Part shown: in pieces, positions 1 to 13,467 of the stretch
How the letters are laid out: each line of letters begins with the position of its first letter
Position numbering within the stretch: position 1 is the first letter of the stretch
NCBI GenBank assembly: GCA_914767715.1
Contig: OU612067.1
Coordinates: 26,634,162-26,698,161 of the forward strand
Direction of reading: 5' to 3'
Source of the DNA: Membranipora membranacea
Lineage: Eukaryota > Bryozoa > Gymnolaemata > Cheilostomatida > Membraniporidae
Length of the DNA: 64,000 bases
The notes under the pieces: generated by a model
The model's database searches: none
The model's input: the letters and a program-made list of their open reading frames with translations, nothing else
Told to the model about the DNA's origin: nothing
Made by a program: the position numbers and the translations under genes

Positions 1-298
1 TCCGACATGCAGGGAGTGAGTACAATGAATTTGAGGCTTATTCACGAGCCTGCTGTTGATGCAGACTGATATCAAATTGGATCACCAAAAGTAAACAAGA
101 CATGCACCACAAGTTATGATCAAACTCATACACAACCATATTGCAAAGATGAATAAATTCCAACTACGTTTAACAACCCCTGTACAGACCTGTAACTGGA
201 AGCTTAAAACTGAGCACGAGCACCATCACGGGCGCATATGTTTATGCCTGCCATTTACACTGTTTAGGCCTTCATTTTTTCTGCATCTCGTTTGGTAG

Positions 299-3200
299 AA
301 TACAAGTCATCGTCAGAATCAAGTGTGTTGCGAGTCCGAGCTATCCTCCAACTGAGGCCCAGATTGGTTTACTCTGTGACTATGCTAAAGATGGAATCAA
401 GAAACACCTCGAATATGACCTTCTCAATGTTGATGGTAAGCAAAGTAGATAAACTCTATGTCATTATCATTGAGCTCAGATTTAATAATTCTGTGACAAT
501 ATTGTGGGGTGTGAGCAGAGGCTAATAGTGTTGACCTTGTACTTTACACAGGATAGATATTATAACTAATTTCAGAGCTGATATTTTTGTTAAAGGATCT
601 GTAAACTATGCCGTCACAATCAACGTGGTCGAGACAAACTTGTTGGCTAAGACATTGGTTCTGCAGTGGTTACCATCGGTGCCATATATTCCTGCATGGA
701 CAAATGCGTTCAACCTCGGAATACCATCTCTTCCAATGTACTTAAGATTTCAGAGTAAGTAGGCTCCTTCTATAGTAATGGCTGCCAATGGGACAAGATG
801 CCGTAGACAAATCAAATCGTTATCTCCCCAAAAGTTAAGGATGTGAAGTGAATGATATTGGGGCCGGGCTTCCTTACTTGCAATTCATTAAGCCACCCAT
901 ATGCTCAGAGTTAACTTCCCATGAAGAAAACGGAGAAACATCTTGATAATCACCCAAGGTCACACGTACATTTCCATATCACCAGGTTATTGGAATAGAC
1001 TAAATTACAAAACAAAAACCAATATACTTGCAGTGTGACTAGTTCATATTTTTCAATTTTAGCATCAAACCTTTCATCAATATTGTTTTTATTAGGTTGG
1101 CTGCCTAAACGGACAGCGATCTCGCAGTTTATGAGGGATGCAGCAAGTGGACTGCTACATGATTCTGATACAGCTCAAAATGGCCTCATGTCATCACTGA
1201 CTCACCAGTACACCAGTGACTATTGGGGGAACCCGATAACGACGTCCCCATCTGTGCCAGCTGCACCACAAGCTATCAACTTGTTTTCAGTCTACAGCGG
1301 AGGAGATTGGTCTGATTACATTGACAGGTAAGACTTGCCATGGACAGAATTGACTTCCTAATTTGATAATATTACACCATTTTAGTCATGTTACAAAAGC
1401 TAAGTGCGCTGATAATGAGATTATATGAGAATAATTGTTGACTCTGTTTTAGATCAAGGGTATCTCAAGATGATCTAGAAGCATTGGTGAACTATGCAAC
1501 ATTTAAATTCATGTTCAACCATTGCCCAGCAGCTGCAAAGAGAGCTCCATGTTTAGTGGGCTGCAAACCTCCTCGTAAGTGGTTTAACTTCATGGCTTTT
1601 AATCATCTGTATTGGGTTCCCACAAACTAAGGTCAGGTGTCTTAACCTGCCTGACATAAGAAGTCATGATACCCTGTTGTATTCAAAACTCTTGACACTA
1701 ATAATCATCAACATTATTCTAATACTTATTCGATCAGCTATGCAAAGCACTTTTCAAGTCACACAAGATATGATTTCAATACTCAATCTATAAATGATAG
1801 TAAATATATTGTTACTGATGCACGATTCTTTTTTGTAATTTAACTATAAAGAGTTTCCTCAACTCCTTTTTGTAGTTATCTGCTCGTGGTTCAAGTGCCA
1901 CGAGTGCAAGCTTGATAGTCACTGTGCGTCACACCAATACTGTCAGAACAGATTCAATCCATTCCTCGATAATGAGTGCGTCAACAAATTATACAGTGGA
2001 TTATGGTGCAACAGGGACGCCATGTGTGAGAGTGGTGAGCGAAAATAGTTCACATAATAATAACAATACTATATTTTGAAAAAGTTTCACTTTTATTATT
2101 TTTGTCTCATTGACTTTTTGTTAAGTTGTCAAGTGTATCTGCGATGGTAATGCTCTTTTTGTGCTGTAATCGCTCGTCATGATACAGTACTGTAATGTTT
2201 TTGAATTTTTGAAAAGTGAAGTTTTCCAGCAGGAAATCTGAAGCCATTATAGGCCTAATTGAAAGTTGAAATCAAAGTATTTTTTCCTGGGCATCTTGTG
2301 GTTTAGTTATTAGTTTAGTTGTTAGCCAGTAAAGTGGGTTAAAATCGCAAGTGTTGTCTCCGTTCGAGGACTGAGAAATATCAGTGCCTTAAGGGCGCGG
2401 CCGCCGTATTCGGCGCCAAGTTGCTCTCAGTTTGCAGGCAGGTCGGAGCACACCTGGTGCGTCATATGAGCCCAGTAGTCAGTAGACCGCAGCGGGATTC
2501 GAACCCGGGACCTCAAACGCTTGCGCGTTAGAGGGCAGCCGCTCTAACCAACTGAGCTTTATCCCTATGTTTTTTGTGCCATATTTTCTTACATGACTTA
2601 AAGGAATTCACCAGTATGTTTTTCTACACATAGGAATGTGTGATGGCTTAAGATGTGTGGAGTGTGAAGAGGATCACCACTGCGGACCTAACCATTTCTG
2701 TCACTGGAAGGGTTTACCACTAGTAGTCAACAAGTGTGAGGAAAAGAGACCTATCGGTGCCTTCTGTCTTAAAGATCATGTGAGACATAGGCTTATTAAC
2801 CTCAGCTTTCGAATTGTTATAAAATGTTCGGAATGTTTCATTCTTATTTTTAGCATTTGTTTCGATCAATTTATCTACTGTTCTTGGTAACAATGTGACT
2901 TGATCAGTTGTGTTCTATCTTTACCAAACAGTTCTGTGAATCTGGTATGTGTGATGGAGGACGCTGTGTGGAATGTGAGAATAATTCTAACTGCCCTGCT
3001 GGAGAATGGTGTCGCTGGAAAGATTACCCTCTGGTGCTTAATAAATGTGTACCTTATCTACCCAATGGAGCTTTCTGTGGTCAGGATCACCAATGCGCTT
3101 CAGGTAGGTCTAATATTATATTGTGTCTGCTGCTGCTTTCAAGAACAAGCACCATACCTTGAGGTTTCGTGTTCTGTTGGTAGGTATAACACACATACAT

Positions 3201-3711
3201 CATATTATACAATCGCAAAACAGGAGGACACAAGCCGGTTGCTGAATAGACCAGAATGAATAGAACATTTTACCATTTTCAAGGGTTCAATACTTATTCG
3301 TTCATCATTTACCGAACCTTCGATCATACTGTTTACTTTCTGACAATCATTTAACACTTAGTCAATGCAAGAGACTTTTCTTGATTCTTTAAATTTCTTT
3401 TGATAACAGATGCATCAGACAATCCCTCAGCCATCACAACCACAAAATTGGAAATGTGTGAGAAATGTGATAATTTTACCTTACTTTAATGAGTCAGCCA
3501 CTGTTCTTTTTTTACAGCAATGTGTGACGGAGGACGTTGTGTTGAATGTGAGGAGCACTCTGACTGTCCTCCTCATCAATACTGTAGATGGAAGAATGCA
3601 CCCCTCGTACTCAACAAATGTACAAATAAGAAGTGTAAAGGCTGGTGCAGTATGGACGCTGCCTGTATATCCAATGACTGTAAATGGTACCTGCGCTGCG
3701 AAAAGTGCTAG
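299..3711 (+). CDS. Secreted cysteine-rich protein with four tandem Dickkopf-N-like modules (5' end outside window)
   Basis: Eight exons are joined in phase: 299-435, 578-754, 1096-1327, 1453-1574, 1876-2034, 2634-2779, 2932-3103 and 3518-3711 (TAG), giving about 445 residues. The first four exons encode a region I do not recognise, with few cysteines until its end (HCPAAAKRAPCLVGC). Exons 5-8 each encode one cysteine module of pattern C-x2-C-x4-(D/N)C/HC-x4-(Y/F/W)C-x9-C, then an (F/W)C-x2-D-x2-C-like end; for example CVECEEHSDCPPHQYC. The spacing resembles the N-terminal domain of Dickkopf proteins, but this is a pattern match only. One module per exon points to growth by exon duplication. 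The start lies upstream: exon 1 opens with the last base of a split codon, and a possible previous exon may end near base 15 (GA before GTGAGT). Extracellular location is inferred from cysteine content; no signal peptide is visible here. Confidence 0.75.
2488..2564 (-). repeat. tRNA-derived (SINE-like) segment in intron 5 of the cysteine-rich gene
   Basis: On the minus strand there is an A-box-like stretch (GCTCAGTTGGTTAGAGC) and a clean B box (GGGTTCGAATCCC) at tRNA-like distance. The outer ends do not pair into an acceptor stem, so this is a tRNA-derived repeat rather than a working tRNA gene. It sits between exons 5 and 6 (2035-2633). Confidence 0.6.
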
Positions 3712-3898
3712 GTATTTGATACTAAAAATGACAGACCAGACAACCACAAACCCTCACTCTATTTTTCTCTAACGCTACCTAATACCTTGACTTTTAATGA
3801 TATCCCGTTTTTGTAACTCAAAATATGACAAATGTATGTTGGTATCATTGTTTGCGTAATTGATTTCCTTTCTTGCTTTTTCCTTTCTTACATTTATT

Positions 3899-3908
3899 GA
3901 ATAAATAG
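3899..3908 (+). terminator. Poly(A) signal of the cysteine-rich gene
   Basis: An AATAAA lies about 190 bases after the TAG at 3711, followed by more A/T-rich sequence. It is the first canonical hexamer downstream of the stop. Confidence 0.5.
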
Positions 3909-5797
3909 ATTTCCCCTCCGAGACTAAATAAATTTGCACGTTGCTTTCAGTCGAACATTTTATTTATTAGGGAGAAGGAACTATTAATCAGTTACCATAT
4001 CACAACTACAGAAATATCATCATCAGGAAATTGCATTGAGCGGCTGAAAAAAATAGAAAGATAATTAATTTGTTATGGTTGTTTGTTAACATGGTTGAAA
4101 AATGAAAAAACATTCCACAAAAAATTTATATTCTGTCATGATTGGGTTTATGAGTGGGGATAACTTCGGTTGTTTGCATTGGTTCTGATTAAGATGAAAA
4201 AGAATGTCACAACTACAAATAATTTATTAGTAGAAAACTAATCATTTTAACAGCAAAACTTAGTAAATCTGTGTAACTTGGTAATATAGTATTTAGCCCT
4301 TGAACGATTTGAAACTCCATCAAACACAAGTCAAGATGATTCCTCTTGGGGCAGTCATTAAAAAAGTACTGCTGCAACTCCACACGTTTAAGAAAAAAGA
4401 GATATCGAAGAAAAATGTGTCCTCTAATTCAAATCTCAACAGATTGTTTAAAAAAGAAATTCTGTTGCTAGTTTATTAAAATACCTGATGCATATAGTTG
4501 TGTAATTACATGGCGTGGCTGTATTGGGATTTGCGTAACGAAAATTAGTCTGAACATAAACAAGATGACAAACAACTCACTTCGAGAACTTACAACTCAC
4601 TTATCAGAGATAAACTGATGGTGCCCGACACAAAAGTTAGCATGATATTCATTGGTGTTTTATATCACCAAAGTAATTGATAACCTAATGTCAAATTCTG
4701 TACTGGTATATATTTTGGTTGTAATACAGCATTCTTACACATGTTGAGCTATATGAGATGTGCAATAGACACTCCAATGTCTTTTTCAAGTGTGACGATT
4801 TTCCAGCTGAGATGTTTATCGTTTGATTTTCCATTTTTTTTAACCCTGCACATTGTGTTGGAAAGATCCCAGCCTCACACGCCTTCAAATTATAAATTAA
4901 TGCACAATGAGTACATTGAATAAGCATCATGCCACATATGGGAGTTGTGTACACAATTACAGAGAGTTTAAAACTACAAAAGTTAGCACGTCATCTACAT
5001 TCTATGGTCACTCTGATGATGCCCCATCTGCTTTGCAGTGGTTATTGTGCAACTGATCACAGAGTTATAATAGTTATAGCAAATACAGGTATATGTAGGC
5101 TTGATCTCCTCAAATTCCCTTTGGTTACAGGATAACCCTTATGAGGGGTTCGCCGTACCACCTAGTGCATAATAATATATCAATCAGATTTTCACCTCAT
5201 CACTTTAGAAGACACGACATCCCTTATGGGTTATATTCACCTTGCCCTCTGTGATTTGAAATGGTTATATAAGCCTAATATCCACAGCAAATTATCAAAC
5301 ACTTGATATACCATACTCAACAACAACCTTGTAGAACATTTATTGGTAAGTCTTATTCATTTAATTACCATAGCCCCAACATCGTATTTAAGTAGGGCGC
5401 TGTTGTTACCCGGAAACTTATCTCCTGAGCATTAAAATATAAAAAAGCCAGTCAAAGGCATTTTTTATCGTATTGATATTTCAAAACTCTAAAACTTTTG
5501 GAATGGTGGATTTTGTTCGAAGAAATTAAGTTCAGACAAAGTATCATGCAAAACACATTGCATGTTAAATTCACCAGTATGACAGGATCATCACAAGCTC
5601 ATCATAATATATACTGGCCATTAGAGGTGAGAGCAAGAGCCTTGATAAATGACATCTAAATCACCCTGCATATATAATAAGAATCATCAGCACAATTTTT
5701 TATAAGTCTGTAAGGCAGATAATTTACTGTGTAAGTCTGCAAGGCAGATAATTTACTGTGTAAGGTATCATAAGCCAATTCAGGAGCTGTCTGTGTG
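3909..5797. other. Intergenic region with a 29-bp direct duplication
   Basis: No supported exon was found on either strand. At 5703-5760 a 29-bp unit (core CAAGGCAGATAATTTACTGTG in the second copy) occurs twice in tandem with one mismatch. It lies just downstream of the RUNDC3-like stop codon, within the likely 3' UTR. Confidence 0.6.
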
Positions 5798-8700
5798 TCA
5801 GGTACTGGTCAAACTAGATAATCCGTTAGCGTTATCTGAATCTGAAGCTAATGAGCCGTACATTGGCTTTAAACTAGAGTTATCTTCTCGTAAAGTCATA
5901 TCATCTAGTGAGAGATTATCGGAGTATAAGCTACTGCTGTCATGTCGCTGACGGTGGTTTCTACTAAAAAAATCAAAATCAAAGGCTTGTTTTATAATGT
6001 ACAACTAAAGTGAATTAAAACATACACTCAAGTTGAAGGGGGCCCCTTAAATGCGCAAAATTGCTGAGGTATAGCTTTTTTGAGCAAGTGACGAAAACTG
6101 TAAAATTCAACAAAGAATTTTCACATCACAATGCTTTGGATAGGAAGTTTGGCATTTAGCGGGAAGGAAGAGGTGAAAAATTCGATGTTATAACATGAAG
6201 CTGTACTCGGTAGCCACCTTAACAACGATTGTTATAATTGACACCAAAGGTCAGCATAAGTTGACCTAGGCTAATTTTCATACTGCTGTTATTTTATTAT
6301 TCTTACCTATCTGTATGATCGTTACTGTTCATCCTCTTATAAAGCTGAGATATCACTTTCTGCAACTCTTTGTTATTAGTTTTCACATGATGTCTAAAAT
6401 AGTAAACAAAAGAAATGAGGAGCACAAGAAATTACACTGTAGACAGGGCCAGCATGATTTACTAATTATTGGTAAGAACCAGGAATCACAAGCAATAACA
6501 GTGATGAGCAAGAACATATTTTTGAGGTGACATAAAAATTGTTAGTCTGAGCAGAATCACAGATCACAGAATCATAGATCACAGAATCGCAGATCACAGA
6601 ATCACAGAATCACAGATCACAGAATCACAGATCACAGATCACAGAATCACAGACGCGCTGGATTAAGATTCTTAATCTGAGGAGAAGCAAGCAGTTGTAA
6701 ATGCTCTAAGAATTATTCATCTGTTATTGAAGCAAAGACTAGACTATTCTTTGGAGGTGGGATTGAAGTCATAGCAACAGTAGACAACAGGCAGTTAGTT
6801 ACATAAGATGGTAATAAGTAAAGCACAGTATGTATATATTTATATCACTTTGCATGACGAAATCAACATGGTGCAGGCTCTGTGGATAAGCATATATCAA
6901 AGTTCATCGTAAACAATTCACTAAAGAAAGGCTATCATTTGAGAAATTTTTTTGTCTGATGTCAAATCTTACAGTTCATTTTGTAGCTCTAGTATAACGG
7001 TCTCCAACTGTTTCATCTCTTTAGAATGTGTCTCCTTTGTCATCTCCCACTCACTCAGAACTTTGTCATATTCTGCATGCCAAGAAGCCATCTCTGACTC
7101 CGCCTTCTTCAACATTTCTTCTAGGTACCCCTGAATCACATGTCTGTATTAATGTCCACGCTTATTAATCACAAGATTCAGTTTCATCATGGGATTTGGC
7201 AGCCGGCCATTGTGAAATAAGGTCATGCCAAGTTAGTTTTCTATGCATTGGATGTCAGTAATTCGCTATTCCATGGGTAGACCCACTTCAAATATGCGAT
7301 CAAATATTGAAATTGTTGGTCAATTATGTAGTGTCTGATGAACAGGAGCCAAATCTAGACACTTTGATATGTAAGAATTACGGGGTCAGAATAAAATGGT
7401 TGTGTTAACAACAGTCAGCCCCCCCCCCCCACATCAAATACTAACCTTCTGTTCACTGGAGGTTCTAAATGCTCGCTGTAGGGCAGCCAGTCTTTCCTCC
7501 ATCTCCTGCCTCTCCACACCACCAGTAAGAAGGTTATCTGCTGAGCTCGGGTCTGTGGGGAGAGTTGACTGGCAAGACTCGAGATCATCATCATCACCGC
7601 GTAATCGTGACGCTAAGGATTCTTGAACTTCTTGCATGTCATTTTCTATACCTTCAACACTGCAAATCATAAATGTTGTTAATAATGATGAAATATAGGT
7701 CAGAATAAAGTAAAATTTTAGATCGTTGTCTATATATAAAATGCCTTTTTTATTCGGATACTATCCGAGTTATCTAATCAATCTGAATACAGTGTTACAA
7801 AACTGACATTGTAATTTCGAACTCAGTTTTGATGTTAGCAAACGTACTGAATTAACTTCAATGCTCATTTCATGAGATAATCTACTAAATAACCATAACT
7901 ACCTGTCACCACTGTAATCACGCTAATCATGTTATTGTTTTACCAAGGAGTGTTTTACTCACCAGTGCTCAAATCTGAGATAAGGAGAATAATCTACTAA
8001 CATCCTCTCTATCAGATTATTATTTCTGTTACGCAGACAGAAGCTACAAGTAACGATAACAGGGCAGTGTTATGGATATGCGCTATTTCATGGGAAGCTA
8101 GGATAGGATTTTACGGGAATTAAAACATTTGAGGGACTAGAATATGTTATACAGTTACAATCCCCTATTGCAATGGAACTTACATCTTCTGCATCAACTT
8201 ACTGTTGATGAAAAGCGTCTCATCATCACTTGCATTGTGATTTAGGGCCTTCTAAACAAAGCTGAGCTCACATCCCATTCAACTCATACTGTTCAATCAC
8301 TGCAGCACTTCACAACTCACGCCACAGAGTATGGATATATCCTTACTTTGTCACTTACACACATAGGGCCGGTAGACCTTACATAGCTCATTACTGGGTC
8401 CACATGGCGTTTTTAAGCTGTCATTTCATGCCTTTCTATGGGTCAGTCACAGTCATGAGTCCATAAGACATTGGAGTGAGTAATATTTACTGACCTAAAA
8501 TCTACAGCACTGAGACCGATCATGTCAGCGTGTAATATATGCATCTCATCACTGGTCATTATAGCACCCTCTTCGTAATGTTTGCTGTAACAAAAAATGT
8601 ACTAAATAATAACACACCAAGCAGATAGAATAGCGTTATCTTAGAAAAATAGTTGAAACATGACCAGCAAGAATGGCTTTGTAAGGCATGACCCTTCAGT

Positions 8701-11514
8701 GAAGCTGTCTGAAAAGGAATCAATGATCTGCATCACTGACTCACAAATCAGCTGACATATTCATTGTCAATAAAATCAAGGCCTGTTCACAAATGCAGAG
8801 ATCGGCACTAGACACTGCAAACATAATCATCTGACTGCTGCCATTAGGTCATTAAAGGTGATCACCCTGACCATAGAAGTCACAAAACAAGGGCCAAACC
8901 TCAATATTTGTTGCTGTGACATCAGGGAATGTAGACTGTCGGCTAAGTTCTTCTCCATCAATGCTATTCGTAACCAAGCCCGTCCCTGAAACAAAACAAT
9001 GTATGTAAAACACATTTTTATATCAAAGTGGCAAAACACCTTCCTGGTTTGTCACACTCCTCTTAATACCCTTTGGTACAAACCACATAGAGTAAACTGT
9101 GTTTGGGGTGTCAGGATAAACAAAGTTGTACATTGTTAAGTCGCTTACACTGTTGTGATCCAGTATTTACCTTATCTAATCGAATCTGGCCTCATATGAC
9201 CAAAATAAGTGCATAGCTCAACTAGGCTACAATGATATCATTAGTGTTTATATGCATGATTGACAGTTTCGCAATCTACAAGTGTGACAATATCTCAAGT
9301 GTGATAAATCTCAAGTGTGATAAATACAAGTGTGATAAATCTCAAGGTTAACATGCTGACAGCTGTATCTCGCCAATGCGTGATGGGTAGTGACTGATTA
9401 TTTACAGATGCAATGAGCAACGTACTCCATATTAAATCTATACGGATACCATGTATGTGGACCAATTGATCGATAGTTTTTCTTTTGGGAAATCACACGA
9501 GATGTTCAATAACCATATCAAAACACTGTTGACATATCTCCATACATTTCATGTTTGATTAACATCGGCCTCTCCTCAAAGCTACCTTGCTGTAGCCAAC
9601 AGCTGTCTACAGTTACCACTCATTCACAACGAAACGCTGATAACAGCTTTCTTAGAACACCAATAATGTCATCTCTATCCAAGTGTCTTTGCTCTATCGG
9701 ATGATCAATCCATGAGAACTTAATTTTGGTAACTGTACCACAAAATTTGCAACACGTTCATATATTTCTATGGTTTGATGGTCTAGACTGGGATATTATA
9801 TAAGGTGTCTCATAATGGACAGCAATCTGTTTCACCTTCAATTCAAGCCTATAATTATGGGTGAGATATTGGCAGGATATTAGAATATTAATTCTTACGA
9901 TTAGTGTTAACTGTGCAAGGTTTCAGGTGGTAAATTTGATACCAATTATACTGATGCTACACATTTCTCTCATTTGTATATACGCTAATGAAACTGAAAA
10001 TAATAACTGCGTAAATATGGTTAGGAGGCAAAAATGTTCTCACAACTGTCATCTTTAAAAATATATTCTCAAGTAATTAAACCTCATAATCAGTGATTCA
10101 CTTTCACTGAGACAGGATCTGAGGTATTCAGTAATTTTTGGCATTTTATATGGAATGTTGACAGGTGGCACACTCAACGGCAGATAACTTACCCTAGCTA
10201 CGTTTGACTTGAGGGAGGACATTGCCAACACTTTTGAGATTGCAGCATTCTTTTTAGGTCCTGCATCTTTAAGGCAAACCCAGAATGAGGGTCGGTTTGT
10301 ATCAAACAATGATAGAGAAGCTGAAAGTACAGATATACCTTATCGGCACAGATGTAATAATACTGGTGTGAGTAGGGATAAGCTGGTGTGCGAATAATTA
10401 AAAAGAAATCATCCAATCACAAGGAACAAAAAATAGTTCTTAATACTCAAAGTTGATACCATTGGCTGAGACTGGCATGTGTAATACTAATCTGGCCTCC
10501 ATATCTTTAAAGGGCAACCAAGGTTTCAAACAACTTCTCATTGATGGCCATTGATTCATAGCAGATTGCACCTTCTACATGGGGAAAAAGACAAAATATA
10601 ATTCGGATGCTTATTCAGCCAGAATTCTTGTGAAACATTTCTTCCATCAGGTACTCAAACTCAGCTAAAAGAGAATACCACATAGCAGTTTCCTGTTCCT
10701 GTTATTATTTAGCCTGTGCTCTATAATTATTACAGCAAAGTCTTGGAACCTCCCCTAAACTGAAGTGTTACCCAACTTAGAGTCAGCAACTACTTTGAGT
10801 TTTGCATCGCGTAATGCACAAAGCTGATGCTGCCCAGCACATTATTTGCTACCCATAAATGCATAGCTGCGAAACCTTGGTTGCCCTTTAAGCTCCTTTT
10901 TATCTTAAAACCTTTCCTTTACTAGAAAAAAATATGTAATGTGAAAGAGTGAAACAGTGCATGCTTGTTCACACCAATAATTAGCATTCCTGTCAAGTCA
11001 GCAATATAGACTTTGTACGGTAGTCTGACCTTTCATCCTGTGGTTGAGTATGTGTTCTATTGTAGTGAGCAGATTAATAACTTCTGGTGAGTCTTCATCC
11101 AGGCCTCCGACGCTGGCCCTATCAATTACAGACTTGATCACCAACCTTTGTAAAACATGAAATATGACCGGTCAATACAATCCATGTTCAGGTATTGTGT
11201 TCATTTATGGCATATGTACTAGCAATGCACTACACTCTAAGAACATTATACAAATACCATAGAATATGGCAGGTTTGAGTAGGCTGCAGGAGTGCTGTGA
11301 ACTGTCCAGACTTCAAAATATAAATACATTTTTCTCCAGCCAATATGAGAGAAATAGATAGCACCTGCTGATTCTGTGAATAGTCTATAGATTTATTGAT
11401 TTAGATTTATGATTCATTCAAAACCCAGATTAGCAAATTGACTTACCTACAAACAAGCACCAAATTGTGTTTCTCAACATAGAAATTCCGTTCTTCTGCT
11501 GCACACTTATCCAT
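5798..11514 (-). CDS. RUNDC3: RUN domain-containing protein 3-like
   Basis: Eight exons, in gene order 11447-11514, 11030-11145, 10193-10320, 8900-8985, 8495-8584, 7446-7659, 6973-7130 and 5798-5963, join without phase conflict into 341 residues. Near the start VEKHNLVLVCR matches the opening of the RUNDC3 RUN domain. GRAWLRIALMEK followed by HADMIGLSAVDF are the RUN core motifs. An acidic linker (DDDD) follows, then a coiled coil beginning GYLEEMLKKAESE and ending LETVILELQNE, as in RUNDC3A/B, and a serine-rich tail. RUNDC3A in vertebrates is an effector of Rap2-type small GTPases; that role here is inferred. The usual CLKG segment after the RUN core is missing, and the protein is shorter than vertebrate RUNDC3A. 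ATG 11514 is chosen because it directly precedes the conserved start. The locus divides from RWDD4 across a 2.6-kb spacer. Confidence 0.88.
6551..6653. repeat. Minisatellite of ATCACAG(A) units
   Basis: Short tandem array of 7-8-bp units reading ATCACAGA/ATCACAG, with a few substitutions (ATCATAG, ATCGCAG). It lies inside the last intron (5964-6972) of the RUNDC3-like gene. Confidence 0.9.
9293..9346. repeat. Short tandem repeat, CTCAAGTGTGATAAAT units
   Basis: About three imperfect copies of a 14-16-bp unit (CTCAAGTGTGATAAAT) in the intron between RUNDC3-like exons 3 and 4. Confidence 0.85.
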
Positions 11515-13230
11515 AATTCTCTAATAGTAATCGGCTGCTGACAAAAAAAGTTCTTTGGTCTTGTTTGTAGGGCATCAGCTATAAGCATAAAGCATAACAT
11601 GTATTCATACGCCTAGGCTTAGCTAATAACTGATCAAAGTTTTTTTAATATTGATCTCACACCAAAGGCAGTAGACAATCATACCGTACACTGTGACCTG
11701 GATACAATCAGAGGCACCTTGGGATATGGCCGTTTTCCTTCCAGTATGAAACCTGTATCTAAGATACATAGATGATAATTTGGATGCAGGTTGCAAACCA
11801 CTGCAAAATACAGGCTTGCAAGCCCCTGCAGCCCATAGGACAAACCCAGATGTCCAAGGCTGCCGTGCAGTAGTGACATTTTTACGCGCTACTTAATTCG
11901 AAAAGGAGCAGTAGTGGGTAAATGCAGTAAGGTCCCATATCACAGCTGGCATCAGCCAAACTAGTTTTGACAAGTTTTGTTTGTTGATGTCAAGACAGGC
12001 TTTAGTCCTGTGCCTTGGGCAAGTGCTGACTAGTACTATTGACTTGTGGGGTTTGATAAGCTATCAATTCCTGTGTTGTGCCTTGTATTTTGTACCCAGT
12101 TCAGGAGCAGTGAAGATATTCATAGAAGGGAGACTTGGCTCAAGGTCTCCAGTAGAGTCTAGAGTCTAGACCAATAAGTTAGATAAAGCTCTATATCCAA
12201 GGAGTAGAACCAGGGAGTACTCTCCTTGCTATGAAGATAGTAGCCTGCCTTTTGAAAGCTTTGTTGTGTTGTCTTAATGTTTTATCTATGATACAGGCTG
12301 TCACCATTGATCACTCTCACTTCATTATCATTGCTAAGACCAAAGAAGAGTAATGGTGCTTTTACCCTCAGCTCAAACCTCCATATACTTAATATTAACT
12401 AATGTCTCCCTTGTTAAAATGTTCAGTGGTAATAACCTTTTTTTACATGCCAGGTGTAATCTTTCAAATTCAATCCTGTCTCATGATCACATGATCTGAA
12501 TGTTTATGTCACATGACATAGGCATTGGTATTCACTATTCATTGACTGCACTATCTTCTTTTTATGTCAGTTTGAGTTATTATTCTTGCCTCCTTTTGAG
12601 AAGAAACTGTTTCCTAGTCACCAACTTGAATTTTGCCATTTAGAAAAATACAGAAAAATCTAATTCAATGAACTTTCACCTGTTGAGGTTTACCAAAATA
12701 AGGGAAAAATCTGTTATTCATTACTAAAAACATTTATATCAAAGAGTGTGGTATGTATTACATTAGAGAAATTGTGACTGGACATGAATATAGCTAGCAA
12801 GGAGGAGTACTTCACAACATTTACATAGATAGATTCTTATGTTATGGATAGAAAATAATAATATTATAATTATAATAATAATCATTGAAATGTTACTTAC
12901 CTTACTGTAGTACTTACATGTTGAGTTTTGTGCAGTGAATGAGATATTGAACGTGTGGAAGGTCTATAAATCATGAAGATGCTTGTTATTGTAAATTATT
13001 GTTGTAGGTAAATATGTAACTCATTTTATCAAAAGTGAATTTCAAACATTAATGATTATAGTCATAGCCCCTGGCCTAGGCCTAACCAAGATGAGACAAT
13101 TTCACCCTAGCCTATTCTATCTTGACAACAAGTTTCTCAGGACCTACACTGGTGGGGGAACAATGATAGTTCTCCCTACCAAGTATAGTTTTTCAAGACG
13201 GGCTAACCCAACCTAGCCCTGACATATAGA
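11515..13230. other. Spacer between divergent RUNDC3-like and RWDD4 genes
   Basis: No exon with good splice sites and a continuing frame was found on either strand. It should contain the RUNDC3-like promoter and any 5' UTR exon, but I see no clear core promoter element. Confidence 0.5.
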
Positions 13231-13467
13231 CCTGTGGATGGAACAAACTTGTTGTAGGATTGAGGGCAGTGACTAGTAGTAGGGCATTGCCACTATAATA
13301 GTGGCAATGCCCTACTACTAGTCACTGCCCTCAATCCTACAAGTTTGTTCCATCCACAGGCCTTCTGTAGTTGGTGCAAGTCCAGTGGTCGAGTGCCCCA
13401 GTGGTCGGGGCCTCGACCACTGGGGCACTCGACCACTGGACTTGCACCAACTACAGAAGGCCTGTGG
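13231..13467. repeat. Two abutting near-perfect foldback repeats (MITE-like)
   Basis: Foldback A: left arm 13231-13296 and right arm 13298-13360 pair over about 63 bases around a single-base centre, with only a 3-base indel. Foldback B: arms 13361-13406 and 13415-13460 are perfect 46-base complements around an 8-base loop. The B pairing extends outward through CCACAGG (13354-13360) and CCTGTGG (13461-13467). Arms this perfect mean recent origin or ongoing correction. The sequence could form strong cruciforms or hairpin RNA. No coding function is seen. A decayed relative of foldback B lies at 48586-48711. Confidence 0.9.

Noticed and set aside
6969-6971. TAA at the end of RUNDC3-like exon 7 as the main stop
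   Set aside because: The same bases form a good donor, and a phase-matched exon at 5798-5963 encodes a serine-rich tail like that of RUNDC3. It is treated as an intron-retention form only.
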